Assembly (NCBI GenBank): GCA_050291365.1
Contig: JBNKJS010000024.1
Coordinates: 62,001-126,000 of the forward strand
Direction: 5' to 3'
DNA from: JAAGZL01 sp050291365
Lineage (GTDB): Bacteria; Pseudomonadota; Gammaproteobacteria; Chromatiales; Chromatiaceae
Length of the DNA: 64,000 bases
A program made the translations under genes and the position numbers. Below are positions 63,701-64,000 of this stretch, one piece after another; the first letter of the stretch is position 1, and each line of letters starts with the position of its first letter. The notes below the pieces were generated by a model. That model made no database searches, was not told the DNA's origin, and was given only the letters and a program-made list of their open reading frames with translations.

Positions 63701-63807
63701 TCGGCAGGGGCACACTATATGACCCAGATGTTGTGGATGCATGTCTGAAGGTGTTTAGTGATGAACCTGAGATGGCTCAGTGGGTGCGCAGCACCAAGGA
63801 GCGTTAG
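60769..63807 (+). CDS. PhnD-type sensor with PAS, GAF, PAS and HD-GYP domains
   Basis: 1012 residues. After a signal helix, residues about 35-290 are a PhnD-like periplasmic binding domain (IRIGVLAKRG, LQGKADVGTVRSDTLERM). A membrane helix (about 320-340) and a coiled coil lead to PAS (390-495), GAF (510-680) and PAS (695-825), then HD-GYP (830-1000) with intact MIHDIGKISIP and HHERMDGSGYPDG. It should degrade c-di-GMP in response to an outside ligand. PhnD-like sensors include TtrS-type tetrathionate sensors, so a sulfur or phosphorus oxyanion is a reasonable guess (inference). Confidence 0.92.
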   Translation: MKPLSRLVLYKWLLFLPLLLLFSVGALTAGQNINEIRIGVLAKRGDKLTLQRWQPTADYLSREIPNHLFIIVPLSFVEIDQVVANGGVDFVLANSAIYVGLEKRFGTGRIATMRNRNGHRGYTLFGGVIFTRSDRNDINTLTDISGKKFAAVKENSFGGYHMAWREMAQAGVNPIEDTELQFSLTHDAVAYAVLQGKADVGTVRSDTLERMSAEGKLKLTDIKVINQQHNENFGYLHSTRLYPEWPFARVVHTSEKLSHAVATALLRMPPDGEAAIAGHTAGWTVPGNYQTVHELLRELRIYPYADFGRITFADIVRNYAHWLLLILLALVLLAAANAYVASLNSRLRQTERELRSARDNLIEKVRERTAELEESHRRLERNSQDWNDAFDSISDPIFIHDVDMNIVQANPAYCQCSGCSLEEMLGKPYYQFFPRLDEPLPGCTDFPNHAQSEERELRLDSGEVYLSHAYGIRRADNTIQHAIHILEDVTAQSQAESEMRRLNRALRTLSMCNTTLVHAVNESELMDDISHILIDNGGYGFAWIGYADDNRGSAIYPVAYAGSGGELQRALNDTDETGRDDELALHALRQTRAVVLRDLSVCEECSDEWCEIAQASGFSAATALPLISHGEIFGVISIFSIEPNSFDDAELELLQEMAGDLSFGIRILRGRVKRRQAEIALQKTEERYEELYENAPNAYLSVSGEDGRLIQFNSALCEILGYKRDELEGMSISELYADTDYGLDRAKRIFSQGGVRDEDLQMRHADGHPVWVSVSIDRVQDEQGNLLESRSMVIDISARKQAEEERSQFADQLQRSLLQAIRAIALTIEKRDPYTAGHQERVADLAVRIGRVLEMDEDNLEGIKLGAMIHDIGKISIPAEILSRPGVLEQELLGIIKTHPRSGYEIISGIEFPWRLADVVLQHHERMDGSGYPDGLKGEDILLEARILAVADVVEAMASHRPYRPGLGIEKALEEIELGRGTLYDPDVVDACLKVFSDEPEMAQWVRSTKER

Positions 63808-63827
63808 AGGATGACTGCTTGGTTATG

Positions 63828-64000
63828 CTAATCCCCAATAATTCGATCATCCCGTGGAACAAGTAGCAGTTTTTCTGCATTAGATCTGTTTGCTGCGTGG
63901 ATCATTCTGCAGATGACTTCCGAATCTGCGCTTTCACCCTTGCGCAGCTCATTTACCTTTAGCTTTGCATCACGGTACTTTTCATAATTGTCTATATAAT
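63828..64000 (-). CDS. 3' end of an unidentified gene, truncated by the window
   Basis: An open minus-strand frame with stop TAG at 63828-63830 runs to the right edge without an internal start. The 57 visible residues (YIDNYEKYRDAKLKVNELRKG... ending DDRIIGD) look like ordinary soluble protein, with Lys/Glu-rich helices. No family is recognised; the start lies beyond the window. Confidence 0.6.
   Translation of the reverse strand, partial: YIDNYEKYRDAKLKVNELRKGESADSEVICRMIHAANRSNAEKLLLVPRDDRIIGD

Noticed and set aside
1..64000. CRISPR arrays, tRNA or rRNA genes, intact mobile elements
   Set aside because: No regularly spaced repeats, no tRNA-like T-arm and acceptor combination, no transposase or integrase motif seen.

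Overview
The window reads as chromosome of a motile, free-living or facultatively symbiotic gammaproteobacterium. The supporting genes are an E. coli-type prfB-lysS pair with the programmed +1 frameshift, DsbB, TruC, ThrH, TusA, MscS and YchJ. The combination of TusA, a NosL-type copper operon, pyruvate phosphate dikinase, GTP-type PEP carboxykinase, diheme cytochrome c peroxidase and a TRAP carboxylate transporter would suit a sulfur-oxidising Chromatiales-like lineage; that placement is inference. I see no rRNA, tRNA, CRISPR array, prophage or intact insertion sequence.

Layout. 1-5.7 kb: end of a beta-ketoacyl synthase gene, convergent with a minus-strand operon of an RpfG-like HD-GYP regulator, an RpfC-like membrane protein without a kinase core, and a B12-type radical SAM enzyme. 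5.7-9.3 kb: thrH, and prfB-lysS. 9.4-13.1 kb: a degenerate HD-GYP protein, acylphosphatase, GIY-YIG protein, cold-shock protein and a two-gene Hsp20 operon. 13.3-19.0 kb: ppdK, a small acidic protein, an L,D-transpeptidase, a YcgR-like PilZ protein and an SprA-related protein. 19.2-22.3 kb: a TRAP transporter. 22.4-27.3 kb: a SagB-type nitroreductase lipoprotein, an ACP-acyl-AMP ligase-acyltransferase fusion, and exported MsrAB. 27.3-34.3 kb: a large hybrid kinase, CheR, and a receiver-PAS-GGDEF-EAL protein. 34.5-36.1 kb: truC and a VPLPA-CTERM protein. 36.5-41.0 kb: a six-gene ABC/NosL operon with an FNR-type site upstream. 41.3-48.5 kb: pckG, YchJ, lytic transglycosylase, dsbB-GFA, sugar dehydrogenase, a third Hsp20, a secreted hypothetical and tusA. 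48.7-56.4 kb: mscS-HerA-like ATPase, bacteriohemerythrin, glgC, arfB, a Ser/Thr kinase with a cyclic-nucleotide domain, and a FAH-family hydrolase. 56.7-64 kb: gabD, cytochrome c peroxidase, two Cys-rich small proteins, a PhnD-PAS-GAF-PAS-HD-GYP receptor, and the end of an unidentified gene.

How it works together. Five proteins handle or bind cyclic-di-GMP (three HD-GYP, one GGDEF-EAL, one PilZ). Three of these genes have near-consensus flagellar sigma-28 promoters with exact 11-base spacers, which ties their expression to motility. FNR-type dyads lie upstream of the copper/NosL operon, the cytochrome c peroxidase gene and the L,D-transpeptidase gene, which suggests a shared low-oxygen response. 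The best candidates for something undescribed are the kinase-less RpfC-like/RpfG/radical SAM operon, the NosL-ABC operon with its Cys/His-rich membrane protein and no nosZ, the ACP-FAAL-PlsC fusion, and a short dispersed repeat whose hairpin shows paired compensatory changes between its two copies.
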